Positions 1 to 8,333 of a DNA stretch of 64,000 nt are shown piece by piece (position 1 is the stretch's first letter; every line of letters begins with the position of its first letter). The notes under the pieces are model-generated. The model saw only the letters and a program-made list of their open reading frames with translations, was not told where the DNA came from and did not search any database. Where the stretch lies: positions 372,001 to 436,000 of the forward strand of contig OY781057.1 in assembly GCA_963676335.1 (NCBI GenBank), written 5' to 3'. Source of the DNA: G963676335 sp963676335. Lineage in GTDB: Bacteria > Pseudomonadota > Alphaproteobacteria > Rickettsiales > Rickettsiaceae. The position numbers and the translations under genes were made by a program.

Positions 1-920
1 GTAGTTAATATGCCACATAATGTTATTATTAGTGAAGTCCTACGATAAGTTTTTGTATGTTTAATAAGAGAAAAAATTTTTAAAGATAAAACTGGTAATA
101 CACATGGCATAAAATTTAAAATTACCCCACCTAAAAAGGCTAATAAAATAACACTTAACATATTATTATCTTTATTACTTGGTTCATTAGGAAGTATAAA
201 TGATTGTGGAATACAAGATTGATCTGAATAAATTTCAATTTTTTTTCCAATAAAATTTTTATAAATATCATAATTAATATTAAAGATTATATCAAAATTT
301 TTTCTATTGTTTTTAGTTACTATAGTATCTTTAACAAATACTTGCCCTATAGGTTTAATAATAAAATTAGCATCTGTATCTAATAAATAAGGAAAAGTTG
401 CATTTAATTTTAATTGAGATAATTTTTGATTATAGCTAATAGAACTAATGCTAAAATTATTAGCACACTGTTTTTTTTCTGATACTATAATATAACTTGG
501 ATTAAGTGTTTGTTTTACAGGAATACATTGAGAAATAGTACATAACATATATTTTATGTTAATAATAAAATTACTTAATTGATTAGGGATTTTCGGAATA
601 ACCACAATAGGAATTGATAAAAATCCTTTATATACATAATTAATAGTATTAGGTATAGATTCTTCCTGAATTGGATATGGCCACATTATATAGTAATTTT
701 CAATATTTATGGAATTATTAATGGATATATCTGTACCATCTCCCATATCCCCAGGATGAAGCCAATATATTTTTTCTCCTTCTTTAAGCGCTAAATTTAA
801 AGACAGAATATTATTTTGTATATTTATTTGAAAACGGTTATTATCTGCACTAATATGTAACGTATGGAATGTTATAAAAAAGGAAAATATAATTAATAAA
901 ATATAACGTAAGGATAACAT
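1..920 (-). CDS. DsbD/ScsB-family protein-disulfide reductase, 5' part (runs off window start)
   Basis: I translated this minus-strand frame by hand from ATG at 920 to the window edge; about 306 codons are open without a stop. It begins with a hydrophobic signal peptide ending near SADNN. A periplasmic domain of about 230 residues follows, with a Cys pair in the motif MLCTISQCIPV. The start of the membrane domain follows, with the family hallmark GGVILNFMPCVLPVLSLK. Members of this family pass electrons from cytoplasmic thioredoxin across the inner membrane to periplasmic thiols; the N-terminal layout resembles the ScsB/DipZ-like branch more than enterobacterial DsbD. The C-terminal part lies outside the window. 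Its start codon is only 3 nt from the divergent yqgE start. Confidence 0.85.
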   Translation of the reverse strand, partial: MLSLRYILLIIFSFFITFHTLHISADNNRFQINIQNNILSLNLALKEGEKIYWLHPGDMGDGTDISINNSINIENYYIMWPYPIQEESIPNTINYVYKGFLSIPIVVIPKIPNQLSNFIINIKYMLCTISQCIPVKQTLNPSYIIVSEKKQCANNFSISSISYNQKLSQLKLNATFPYLLDTDANFIIKPIGQVFVKDTIVTKNNRKNFDIIFNINYDIYKNFIGKKIEIYSDQSCIPQSFILPNEPSNKDNNMLSVILLAFLGGVILNFMPCVLPVLSLKIFSLIKHTKTYRRTSLIITLCGILT

Positions 921-923
921 CTG

Positions 924-1556
924 ATGAATATTATTAATTTAGAAAATATAAAAACTTTGGATCAATCTATTTTTAATTTACAAAAAAATGAGTCCAATAG
1001 TCTAGCAGGTAAATTTTTAATAGCTACACCTTATAGTACTTTAAACGAAATGTTTAATAAATCTCTAATCTATGTAATATCTCATTCAAGTCAAGGGGCT
1101 GTTGGATTAATAGTAAACCGTCTAGTAAATAAAATGCCATTAAAAATATTATTTAAAATAATTAAAGATGATGTTTTTCCTCTTGATGATGAGAAGCTTT
1201 TTCCAGTATATCTAGGGGGGCCAGTTGAATCAGAACGTGGATTTGTCCTGCATACAAATGAATATAATAAAAATTTACTATTTGAACCTTCTGGTGGATT
1301 AGCAGTAAGTTCTAATATAGATATATTAAAAGATATAGTCTCAGGAACTGGACCAGTAAAATCTTTGTTCTTTATGGGGTATACTGGATGGGAAGCAAGA
1401 CAACTAGAAAAAGAAATAGAAAATAACTTTTGGATTATTTCAGAGAGCGACGATGATATAATCTTTAGTGAAAATGATAATGTCAAATGGTATATTTCAT
1501 TAAAAAAATTAGGAATTAGTAGTGCTTTTTTTTCTCCTTATTTGGGACATGCATGA
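924..1556 (+). CDS. yqgE: YqgE/AlgH family protein (UPF0301)
   Basis: This 210-residue protein matches the YqgE/AlgH family, whose biochemical role is not settled. Visible family motifs are GKFLIATP (residues 29-36), SHSSQGAVGLIVNR (53-66), LGGPVESERGFVLHT (97-111) and the GYTGW block (152-156) followed by an acidic helix. The start at 924 has an AAGGA Shine-Dalgarno-like site at 910-914, which lies inside the divergent dsbD-like reading frame. The length is slightly above the usual 185-190 residues because of an N-terminal extension of about 25 residues. Nothing in the neighbourhood fixes its role. Confidence 0.9.
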   Translation: MNIINLENIKTLDQSIFNLQKNESNSLAGKFLIATPYSTLNEMFNKSLIYVISHSSQGAVGLIVNRLVNKMPLKILFKIIKDDVFPLDDEKLFPVYLGGPVESERGFVLHTNEYNKNLLFEPSGGLAVSSNIDILKDIVSGTGPVKSLFFMGYTGWEARQLEKEIENNFWIISESDDDIIFSENDNVKWYISLKKLGISSAFFSPYLGHA

Positions 1557-1590
1557 AAATTCTACAACAGTTTAATAAAATTCAAAAAAT

Positions 1591-1710
1591 TTAGCGACGT
1601 CGCTTGAGAACTGCGTTCCTCATATACGTCAAAGTATGCTGTGCTACTTACTCAATTCGCTCCTAGCTCTTTTTGAAGTCTGGCTTCGTATTTTCAAGTT
1701 TTCATTTACG
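1591..1710 (-). repeat. Dispersed repeat element, copy A
   Basis: This is a 120-bp intergenic segment. Its last 55 bases (1656-1710) are identical to 6403-6457 and match 37094-37148 in reverse complement with four differences. Similarity to the third copy extends over the whole segment, including the block ending GCGACGTCGC. Read in reverse complement it contains ATG followed two codons later by TGA, so this copy cannot encode the peptide that the skp copy encodes. No transposase is associated. In size and dispersal it resembles the palindromic elements of Rickettsia, but I cannot show family membership. Confidence 0.85.
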
Positions 1711-2138
1711 CACAGTATAGTATAGCATATTAGTAGAAATTATTTTTTTATTATTTGATATGCGTAATTTTTGCTGATTTATCCAAGCTAAGACAAAGAG
1801 AACTATACCTCTGAGGACCGCCCAAATGCACCTAAAATTTCGCACAAGAATCCTGCACTATCGTAACCAACGCTTCCTTTCAAATATATCTTTATATTTA
1901 ATATTATGCTCTTTCTTATCCCATCTAGTTAACTATTTTAACATATCCCTTTTTAAATGATTTTTTATATTTTTAATGCCTGAACTTGATCAGCTTTTTA
2001 TCTGAAATTGACATTACAATGGAAGAATTGCAATATTTATTGCGCAAAGAAAATAATTGAAATATCAATAGAATAAAATGAAAAGATTGCATTAATATCT
2101 TTAATATGAAAAATATTTATTTTTATAAAAATTAATTT
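1711..2138. other. Intergenic region with an unassigned higher-GC patch
   Basis: There is no credible gene here. Positions about 1775-1885 are clearly richer in G and C than the flanking DNA. On the minus strand, short frames containing GYDSAGF and VLFVLAWINQQ are open but end at stops and lack a start. The patch may be debris of a decayed gene. The rest is AT-rich spacer, and no tRNA or strong terminator was seen. Confidence 0.4.
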
Positions 2139-3395
2139 ATGGTTAAAATTAAAATAGATTGTTTTTTAGATATAGCTTTTAATTTTATAATATACATTAT
2201 ATTTTTATTAGCAATTATAGGAGGGTTATCCGTAGCTCCACTTGTAGGATTATTAATGGTTTTATTTTTTGTAAAAAATTACAAACAAATACAATACTCA
2301 TTACTAATAAGAAATTATAAAATACCGTTTCTATTTTTATGCTGGGCTATAATTACACTATTTTGGACAAGCTGTAAATATCAAAGTATTAATACTTTAT
2401 CTATAATAATATCATTTTTAACATGTGGATTCATATTTATAGAAAATAGCATGATCATTGCTACAGAATATCATTCTATCTTTAGAATATTATTGCGTAG
2501 TTATATAGGCGCTTTAATTATTTTTTTATTTGAGTACCTAAGTAATGGGTTTATTTCTAAATCATTGAGAAATAATACAGAAATATTCAATTTATTTTGG
2601 TTAGATAGGGGGTGTTGTTTCTTATCTGTTTGTGTATGGCCTATATTAGGGTATTTGCTTTATAAGAAGAATTTTTATTCTAGTGGTATTTTATATATTG
2701 CTACAGGTATTATGTTGTATCTTTCTGATAGCTTATCAGGTACTGTGGCATTTATGTTCGCTAGTTTTGCTATAATTGTGTTGTTAATAACTAATATGGT
2801 AATGATATACTGGATTTTATCTTGCATATTAATCTTTAGTATATTTTTGTTAATAGTGCTTTTCCATAAAAATTTATTAACAGATATTGATGATATTTCT
2901 AATATATTGCCATTTTCAGCTATTCATAGGTTATTTATTTGGAATTTTGTGTCTGAAAAAATATCAAAAAATATTTTAATTGGCGCAGGATTTGGGATTT
3001 CTAAATGTATATCTAACTCCATAACGAGTAATGATCTCATTGTATACAAAAAAATTTTGCTAAATCCTATGCCATTACATCCTCATAATAATCTTTTGCA
3101 AATATGGTTAGAATTAGGGTTGATAGGATTATTTTTGTATGCATTTATCATTCTAAAATTATTTTTGAATATTTCAAATATCACTTCCGATGAAAAAGAA
3201 AATAAGATTTTTAGCATTAGCGCTATTGCTTCTTTGATAAATTATTATATTATCGGATTAATATCGTATAATGTTTGGCAGCTGTGGTGGCTTGCATCAA
3301 TGATTTTTGTAATATGGATGTTTGTATTAACGAATAATTATTTGCAATTTAGTAGTAGAGATAGTAGAAATAAAATCATTGAGAATGTTAATTAA
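2139..3395 (+). CDS. O-antigen ligase / Wzy-like polysaccharide membrane protein
   Basis: This is a 418-residue polytopic membrane protein with about ten to twelve hydrophobic segments and a large periplasmic loop. The layout matches the O-antigen ligase (Wzy_C, WaaL-like) superfamily. The segment around GAGFGISKC followed by PLHPHNNLLQIWLELGLIG is the classic Wzy_C signature (HPHN plus E/L-G-hydrophobic). WaaL attaches polymerised glycan to lipid A core at the periplasmic face of the inner membrane, while Wzy polymerises repeat units; sequence alone does not separate the two. It sits alone between the repeat element and the ribosomal operon, with no glycan genes next to it. A surface-glycan function is inferred. 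Confidence 0.75.
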   Translation: MVKIKIDCFLDIAFNFIIYIIFLLAIIGGLSVAPLVGLLMVLFFVKNYKQIQYSLLIRNYKIPFLFLCWAIITLFWTSCKYQSINTLSIIISFLTCGFIFIENSMIIATEYHSIFRILLRSYIGALIIFLFEYLSNGFISKSLRNNTEIFNLFWLDRGCCFLSVCVWPILGYLLYKKNFYSSGILYIATGIMLYLSDSLSGTVAFMFASFAIIVLLITNMVMIYWILSCILIFSIFLLIVLFHKNLLTDIDDISNILPFSAIHRLFIWNFVSEKISKNILIGAGFGISKCISNSITSNDLIVYKKILLNPMPLHPHNNLLQIWLELGLIGLFLYAFIILKLFLNISNITSDEKENKIFSISAIASLINYYIIGLISYNVWQLWWLASMIFVIWMFVLTNNYLQFSSRDSRNKIIENVN

Positions 3396-3489
3396 TTTTG
3401 TAAATGATAAATACTGAGTGTTGTATTTTGTAAATTATTATTTAAAATAGATCTTGATTAAGTTTAAAAATTAATGAAAGGAGCATTTT

Positions 3490-3873
3490 GTGGCAAGAAT
3501 AGCAAATACTAATATTCCTTCTAATAAAAGGGTCGTTATTGGGTTAACTTATATCTTTGGTATTGGTAAACCTTCTGCGGAAATGATTTGTCAAAAAATT
3601 GGAATACAAGATGATAAGAGAGTTAAAGATTTAACAGAGCAAGAATTAATTAGTTTGCGTAACCTTGTAGAAAAAAAATTTACTGTTGAAGGTGATTTAC
3701 GTCGTATAATCGCTCTTAATATAAAAAAGAAAAAAGAAATTCGTTGTTATGAAGGCTTGCGTCATATTAGAGGATTACCAGTTAGAGGACAGAATACACA
3801 CTCTAATGCTCGTACTAGAAAAGGAAAGGCAGTTCCTATAGCTGGTAAAAAGAAAACAGCAGCTAAAAAATAA
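3490..3873 (+). CDS. rpsM: 30S ribosomal protein uS13
   Basis: This 127-residue protein is uS13 of the small-subunit head, which contacts tRNA and the 50S subunit. Supporting motifs are RIANTNIPSNKRVVIGLTYI at the N-terminus and GLRHIRGLPVRGQNTHSNAR with a basic tail at the C-terminus. It starts with GTG at 3490 behind a strong AAAGGAG site at 3478-3484. It is the first gene of rpsM-rpsK-rpoA-rplQ. The usual upstream neighbours secY and adk are absent and an O-antigen ligase-like gene lies there instead. Confidence 0.97.
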   Translation: MARIANTNIPSNKRVVIGLTYIFGIGKPSAEMICQKIGIQDDKRVKDLTEQELISLRNLVEKKFTVEGDLRRIIALNIKKKKEIRCYEGLRHIRGLPVRGQNTHSNARTRKGKAVPIAGKKKTAAKK

Positions 3874-3887
3874 AAGTATTTTAAAAT

Positions 3888-4283
3888 ATGAATAGTTTAA
3901 ATAATAAATCTGTAAAGTTAAAGAAGAAAAAAAAGAATGTTACATTAGGAGTATTGCATATACAAGCTACTTTTAATAATACTATTGTTAATTTTGCTGA
4001 TACACAAGGAAATACTATAGTGCAACGTTCAGCTGGTATGTGTGGATTCAAAGGCTCGCGTAAAGCTACTCCAGCTGTAGCTAGGGTTATTGTTGATTCC
4101 GCTTCTAAAGAAGTAAAAGAGCATGGATTAAAAACTATCTCAATAAGAATAAGTGGGCCTGGCTCTCAAAGAGAATCTGCATTGCGAGCAGCTTTTGGAC
4201 ATGGTTTTATTGTAAAAGAAATAATGGAGGTATCTCCTTTACCGCACAATGGTTGTAGACCCCCTTCTAAACGTAGAAATTAA
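3888..4283 (+). CDS. rpsK: 30S ribosomal protein uS11
   Basis: This 131-residue protein is uS11 of the 30S platform. Typical signatures are LGVLHIQATFNNTIVNFAD near residue 20, GFKGSRKATP and the C-terminal HNGCRPPSKRRN. It follows rpsM by 14 nt and precedes rpoA by 10 nt, as in the alpha operon. The N-terminus is very lysine-rich, as is common for this protein. Confidence 0.97.
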   Translation: MNSLNNKSVKLKKKKKNVTLGVLHIQATFNNTIVNFADTQGNTIVQRSAGMCGFKGSRKATPAVARVIVDSASKEVKEHGLKTISIRISGPGSQRESALRAAFGHGFIVKEIMEVSPLPHNGCRPPSKRRN

Positions 4284-4293
4284 TAGAGAAAAT

Positions 4294-5319
4294 ATGAATA
4301 AATTTGAAATAACTCCTCAAACAGCTTCTAATTGGGAAGAGTTAATTAAACCATCAAAATTCATAGAAGAATTTTTAGATACAAATAGTGCAAAAATTGT
4401 TCTTTCTCCTTTAGAAAGAGGATTCGGAGTTACATTAGGAAATGCACTAAGACGTGTCTTGTTATCATCTTTACAAGGAGCGGCTATCACTTCTGTAAAA
4501 ATTTATGGAGTTCTACATGAATTTTCTAATATTCCTGGTGTCAGTGAAGATGTAGTAGAAGTTATTTTAAATATAAAGTCTATTTGTATACAAATGACAG
4601 ATATTAAAAAAAAGATTCTACATCTTAATGTTAAGGGGCCTTGTATAGTGACAGCTGGCATGATAAAAGAAGTTGGTGGAATACAAATCATAAATCCTGA
4701 TCATGTAATTTGCACTTTATCCGCAGATTCAGAGCTTGAAATAGAGTTTTTATGTGAAGTAGGGAAAGGATATGTTCCTATTATGCGTTCAGAGGAATTA
4801 CCATCAGGTACGATTTTATTAGATGCATTGTATAGCCCAATTAAAAATGTTTCTTTTCATGTTGATACCACTAGAGTAGGGAAAGTTACTGATTATGATA
4901 AATTAACTATAAATATTGAAACAAATGGTACGGTGTCTCCTAGTTTAGCTATTGCGCTAGCGGCAAAAATATTACAGAATCAGTTGCAGCTGTTTGTAAC
5001 TTTTGAAAACGAAGAAATAAAATATGATATTCCAAAAGAAGATTCCTTGCTTAATCCAATTTTATTTAAAAAAATAGATGAGTTAGAATTATCAACAAGG
5101 CCACATCACTGTATTAAGAACGATAATATTGTTTTTATTGGAGATTTAGTTACAAGAACTGAAGCTGAGATGCTGCAATTACCTAATTTTGGTAAAAAAT
5201 CTTTAAATGAGCTTAAAGAAATTTTAAGTGGTTTTGGATTACACTTTGGTATGGAAATTAAAGGTTGGTCTTCAGGTAAAGAAGAAATATCCAATGATTA
5301 TATTAATACTACTTATTAA
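4294..5319 (+). CDS. rpoA: DNA-directed RNA polymerase alpha subunit
   Basis: This is the alpha subunit, which dimerises to nucleate RNA polymerase assembly. I place the start at ATG 4294 (341 residues), not the in-frame ATG at 4249 that lies inside rpsK, because homologues begin close to this point and the resulting 10-nt gap fits the operon. The N-terminal assembly domain carries LEPLxRGFGVTLGNALRRVLL-type residues (ERGFGVTLGNALRRVLLSSL). The C-terminal domain carries the DNA- and activator-binding helix-hairpin-helix (TRTEAEMLQLPNFGKKSLNE). It lies between rpsK and rplQ. Confidence 0.96.
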   Translation: MNKFEITPQTASNWEELIKPSKFIEEFLDTNSAKIVLSPLERGFGVTLGNALRRVLLSSLQGAAITSVKIYGVLHEFSNIPGVSEDVVEVILNIKSICIQMTDIKKKILHLNVKGPCIVTAGMIKEVGGIQIINPDHVICTLSADSELEIEFLCEVGKGYVPIMRSEELPSGTILLDALYSPIKNVSFHVDTTRVGKVTDYDKLTINIETNGTVSPSLAIALAAKILQNQLQLFVTFENEEIKYDIPKEDSLLNPILFKKIDELELSTRPHHCIKNDNIVFIGDLVTRTEAEMLQLPNFGKKSLNELKEILSGFGLHFGMEIKGWSSGKEEISNDYINTTY

Positions 5320-5339
5320 TAAATAGAAAGTAAATTTTT

Positions 5340-5696
5340 ATGAGACATAAAAAAAGTATTAAAAAACTGAATAGAACAACCCCTCATAGGTTATCTATGT
5401 TGAATAATATGGCAGCGTCTTTGATTTTACATGAACAAATTAAAACCACCCTTCCAAAGGCTAAAGCACTGAGACCCTACGTAGAAAAATTAGTAACTTT
5501 AGCAAAGAAAAAAAATTTAAGTTCTATTAGAACTATTGTTTCTAAAATAAAACCTAAAGAAACAGCAAATAAATTAATTAATGTTTTGTCTGTTCGCTAT
5601 GGTCAAAGACCTGGAGGGTATACAAGAATTGTAAAAGCTGGTTTTAGATTTGGAGATTCGGCTCCAGTAGCATATATTTCATTTATTGATGTTTAA
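5340..5696 (+). CDS. rplQ: 50S ribosomal protein bL17
   Basis: This 118-residue protein is bL17 of the large subunit. The N-terminus MRHKKSIKKLNRTTPHRLSM, the central LPKAKALRPYVEKLVTLAKK and the end YTRIVKAGFRFGDSAPVA are family hallmarks. It is 20 nt downstream of rpoA and closes the alpha operon. Confidence 0.97.
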   Translation: MRHKKSIKKLNRTTPHRLSMLNNMAASLILHEQIKTTLPKAKALRPYVEKLVTLAKKKNLSSIRTIVSKIKPKETANKLINVLSVRYGQRPGGYTRIVKAGFRFGDSAPVAYISFIDV

Positions 5697-5723
5697 CAAT
5701 TAGAGATACAAAATAAAAATTTT

Positions 5724-5996
5724 ATGGCCAATCATAATTCAACAAAAAAATCTTGTAGAAAAATAAAACGAAGAACTTTTATTAATAAAAGTAGATTTAG
5801 AAGAATTAAAACTTTTATAAAAAAAGTTGAAGAATTAATAAAGTCAGGTTCCGATGGGCAAGCATTGGAAATGTTTAAAATAACGCAATCTGAGATTATG
5901 AGAGGTGTTGCTAAAGGGGTATTAAAATTAAATAATGCTTCTAACAAAGTTAGCAAACTTGCTTGTAAAATTAAAAACGTAGTTAAAGAATTGTAA
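5724..5996 (+). CDS. rpsT: 30S ribosomal protein bS20
   Basis: This is a 90-residue, lysine- and arginine-rich helical protein matching bS20. Typical features are MANHNSTKKSCRKIKRR at the start, the central RIKTFIKKVEELI helix and the C-terminal GVLKLNNASNKVSKLACKI. It lies 27 nt after rplQ and is probably co-transcribed. This is not a usual neighbour for rpsT, so it is probably a lineage-specific rearrangement. Confidence 0.93.
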   Translation: MANHNSTKKSCRKIKRRTFINKSRFRRIKTFIKKVEELIKSGSDGQALEMFKITQSEIMRGVAKGVLKLNNASNKVSKLACKIKNVVKEL

Positions 5997-6402
5997 ATTT
6001 TTCTTAGACTCTTAATTTTTTGATATATCGCAAGTAAAAAGAAAAATTGTAAAAAAAATCAAAATTAAGAAAATTTATAAAAAATTTTATCTTCTAGTCA
6101 AAGGAAAGTAAGGCAAAAAAAATATTAACCCAAGAATTTACATTGACAAGGGGGGGGGTTTTTCAGAATTAAGCCTTTACAAAAAATTATATGAAAAATG
6201 TATGGATTGAAGAAGAGTTCATTGTTAAAGCAATAAAAGACTATTGATCAAAAAAAATCATATAATATGTGTACTATAAAAATTGAGAGTGTATAATTAA
6301 GCATAATATAAGAAAAATAGCATGCCTATTTACTAACTTTTTTGAAGCTGTAGTTTCTGTATTTAAAGTCTCTAGCGTTTAGTGGTATGTCATACTGCTC
6401 CC
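5997..6402. other. Intergenic spacer with a nine-G tract
   Basis: This stretch separates rpsT from repeat copy B and rnc. It is very A/T-rich and holds no gene that I can support. It contains a run of nine G at 6150-6158 preceded by TTGACA, which stands out in this composition. The part from about 6345 to 6402 resembles a decayed distal half of the repeat element. No clear hairpin terminator was found behind rpsT. Confidence 0.4.
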
Positions 6403-6457
6403 TTCGCTCCTAGCTCTTTTTGAAGTCTGGCTTCGTATTTTCAAGTTTTCATTTACG
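6403..6457 (-). repeat. Dispersed repeat element, truncated copy B
   Basis: These 55 bases are identical to 1656-1710 and lie 28 nt beyond the 3' end of rnc. The distal half seen in copy A is recognisable only as fragments (a CATACTGCTCC stretch near 6391). In reverse complement the ATG is followed after two codons by TGA, as in copy A. Perfect identity across 55 bases in rapidly drifting intergenic DNA implies recent spread or ongoing homogenisation. Confidence 0.9.
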
Positions 6458-6484
6458 AGGAGTTTGATATCAAAAAATATAGTT

Positions 6485-7189
6485 TTAAGAGTTTTCAATA
6501 TTTACTAATTTAAGCATTTTTCGTGCTGCATCTTTTTCAGCAAGTTTTTTGGATGACCCGGTACCAATTGTAGTTTTAGAATCTATGGCAATACTTATAT
6601 AAAAAATAGGTTCATGATCCTTCCCAATTTTAGAAACTAAGTTGTAAATAGGATTTTTTTTTCTCTTTTGCGCCCATTCTTGTAGAGAGCTTTTAGGATC
6701 GTATTCTATTAAATCAACATCAAAAGACGTTCTCCATAAAATTAATACAATGGTTTTTATAGTATCAAAGTTACTATCTAAATATATAGCGCCAATTATA
6801 GCTTCTAAGCAATCTTCTAAATTACTTGGTTTGCTCCTACCTCCATTATCATCTTCTCCTTTAGAGAATATCATATATTCTTGTATTCCTAAATTAAATG
6901 CAATGGTATGCATTTTATCTTGACATACTAATGTTGTACGCAATTTAGATAATTTCCCTTGATCAGAATCAAGATGGGTTTTAAATAACATTTCTGTTAC
7001 TATAAAATTAATTAATGCATCTCCTAAAAACTCTAATCTTTCATAATTTTCTTTGTTTTTATTCTCTATAATTCCATTTATTGATGGATGAGAAAGAGCT
7101 TGTATTAATAATTTAATATCTTTAAATCGATATCCTAGTAATTTTTGTAATTTTATTACATTTTTATTATCAATCAAATTTTGAGTCAT
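6485..7189 (-). CDS. rnc: Ribonuclease III
   Basis: RNase III cleaves double-stranded RNA in rRNA maturation and mRNA turnover. The signature ENYERLEFLGDALINF supplies catalytic acidic residues, with a second acidic cluster at EDCLEAIIGAIYLD. The C-terminal dsRNA-binding domain runs from KSSLQEWAQKRKK to KKLAEKDAARKML. I place the start at ATG 7189 (234 residues), which overlaps the lepB stop as ATGA. A GTG at 7219 in the same frame would add ten residues but would start inside lepB. The lepB-rnc order is the common proteobacterial one; era does not follow. Confidence 0.94.
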   Translation of the reverse strand: MTQNLIDNKNVIKLQKLLGYRFKDIKLLIQALSHPSINGIIENKNKENYERLEFLGDALINFIVTEMLFKTHLDSDQGKLSKLRTTLVCQDKMHTIAFNLGIQEYMIFSKGEDDNGGRSKPSNLEDCLEAIIGAIYLDSNFDTIKTIVLILWRTSFDVDLIEYDPKSSLQEWAQKRKKNPIYNLVSKIGKDHEPIFYISIAIDSKTTIGTGSSKKLAEKDAARKMLKLVNIENS

Positions 7190-7953
7190 TTTGAAATAAT
7201 CATAAATATCCGATTCCACCTAATAGAAAATATCCATATAGGTATTTGTTTTATATGATCTATAAAAGATAAATTAGGTGCAAAAAGCAACTCTTTAGTA
7301 GAAAGATATATAAATTGTGCTTTAGCAATGAGATTTTCTTCAGGAACTAATCCTAAACTAGCTCTGCTATCACTAGAGTTATCTCTATTATCTCCTAAAA
7401 AAAAATATTTACCTTCTGGGATATCAAATATTTCCGTATTACTATAGTTTTTGTTTAATAAATTTTCAGTATTTTCATGAATCTGTAGAATTGAATATTT
7501 TTTTTCATTTGGAAGTGTTTCAATATAGCGATCATATACTTTACCTTTTTCATCAGTATATTTCCCATCTATCTGTCTTTTTACTGGTTGACCATTTATA
7601 TAAATAATATCATTAATTATTTGTATTTTTTCTCCAGGTAATCCTATTAAACGTTTAATATATCGGGTAGGATTGTTAGGTATTGTAAAAATAATAATAT
7701 CCCCACGTTTAGGGGGGGTATTAAAAAATCTTCCCTCAAAAATATTTAGATAAAAAGGTAATGAGTATCTGCTATACCCATAGCTATATTTTGTTGAAAA
7801 AATATATTCATTTTCTAATATAGTAGGAAACATAGAACCAGTTGGAACAAAAAAAGGTTCCATTATCAAAATTCTAATACTCAATGCTAATATACTAACA
7901 ATCAAAAGTGATTTAATTCCTTCAAAAGATCCCTGCTTTTGTGTTTTTTGCAT
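7186..7953 (-). CDS. lepB: Signal peptidase I
   Basis: This 255-residue inner-membrane serine protease of family S26 cleaves Sec signal peptides. One N-terminal transmembrane segment (about residues 13-31) is followed by the catalytic Ser40 in FVPTGSMFPT, the general-base Lys100 in TRYIKRLIGLPGE and the conserved GDNRDNSSDSR box near residue 190. The 3' end overlaps rnc by four bases (ATGA), so the two are translationally coupled. It contains a run of seven C on the coding strand, at the PP of the motif TPPKRGD. Confidence 0.95.
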   Translation of the reverse strand: MQKTQKQGSFEGIKSLLIVSILALSIRILIMEPFFVPTGSMFPTILENEYIFSTKYSYGYSRYSLPFYLNIFEGRFFNTPPKRGDIIIFTIPNNPTRYIKRLIGLPGEKIQIINDIIYINGQPVKRQIDGKYTDEKGKVYDRYIETLPNEKKYSILQIHENTENLLNKNYSNTEIFDIPEGKYFFLGDNRDNSSDSRASLGLVPEENLIAKAQFIYLSTKELLFAPNLSFIDHIKQIPIWIFSIRWNRIFMIISK

Positions 7954-8333
7954 TTTATTTAACTAATTTAATTTATTAATTTATTAAAGAATAAAACATT
8001 TTACATTGAATAATGCAATATTCAAAATATCTTTAATAATATTTAAGTAAAGTTCTAATGTAATTAGAAGAATAAAAATTTAAAATCTATGAAATAAATA
8101 TATAGAGACGACTATAAAATTTGTGATAATTTCGTGTAATTTAAGTTTTCAAGCTTTATGATTAATTTTTCAGAATATGTGTCAGTTTTCATTTGTGTAA
8201 TACTATAGATTAGTACAGTTAAAATACAATAGAAACAAGCTTTGAAGCCTAGATTTTTGTTTAATTTTTTGGTAATGTTAAATTGACATTGTTAGAAAAT
8301 TAAGATAAAATTTTCAATGAAAATAATATTCTA
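7954..8333. other. Divergent intergenic region with no feature recognised
   Basis: This spacer lies between lepB (leftward) and the small FlgJ-like ORF (rightward) and should hold the promoters of both. It is almost entirely A/T-rich. I see no tRNA, no convincing hairpin and no repeat copy. A GTTTTCATTTGTG string near 8194 only vaguely resembles the end of the dispersed repeat. Confidence 0.35.

Noticed and set aside
4249..4293. Upstream start for rpoA
   Set aside because: The 15 extra codons lie inside the end of rpsK and do not match RpoA; ATG 4294 fits homologues.
8140..8215. A possible fourth, decayed copy of the dispersed repeat
   Set aside because: Only short strings (TTTTCAAG, GTTTTCATTTGTG) resemble the element and their spacing is wrong. 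This could be chance in A/T-rich DNA.
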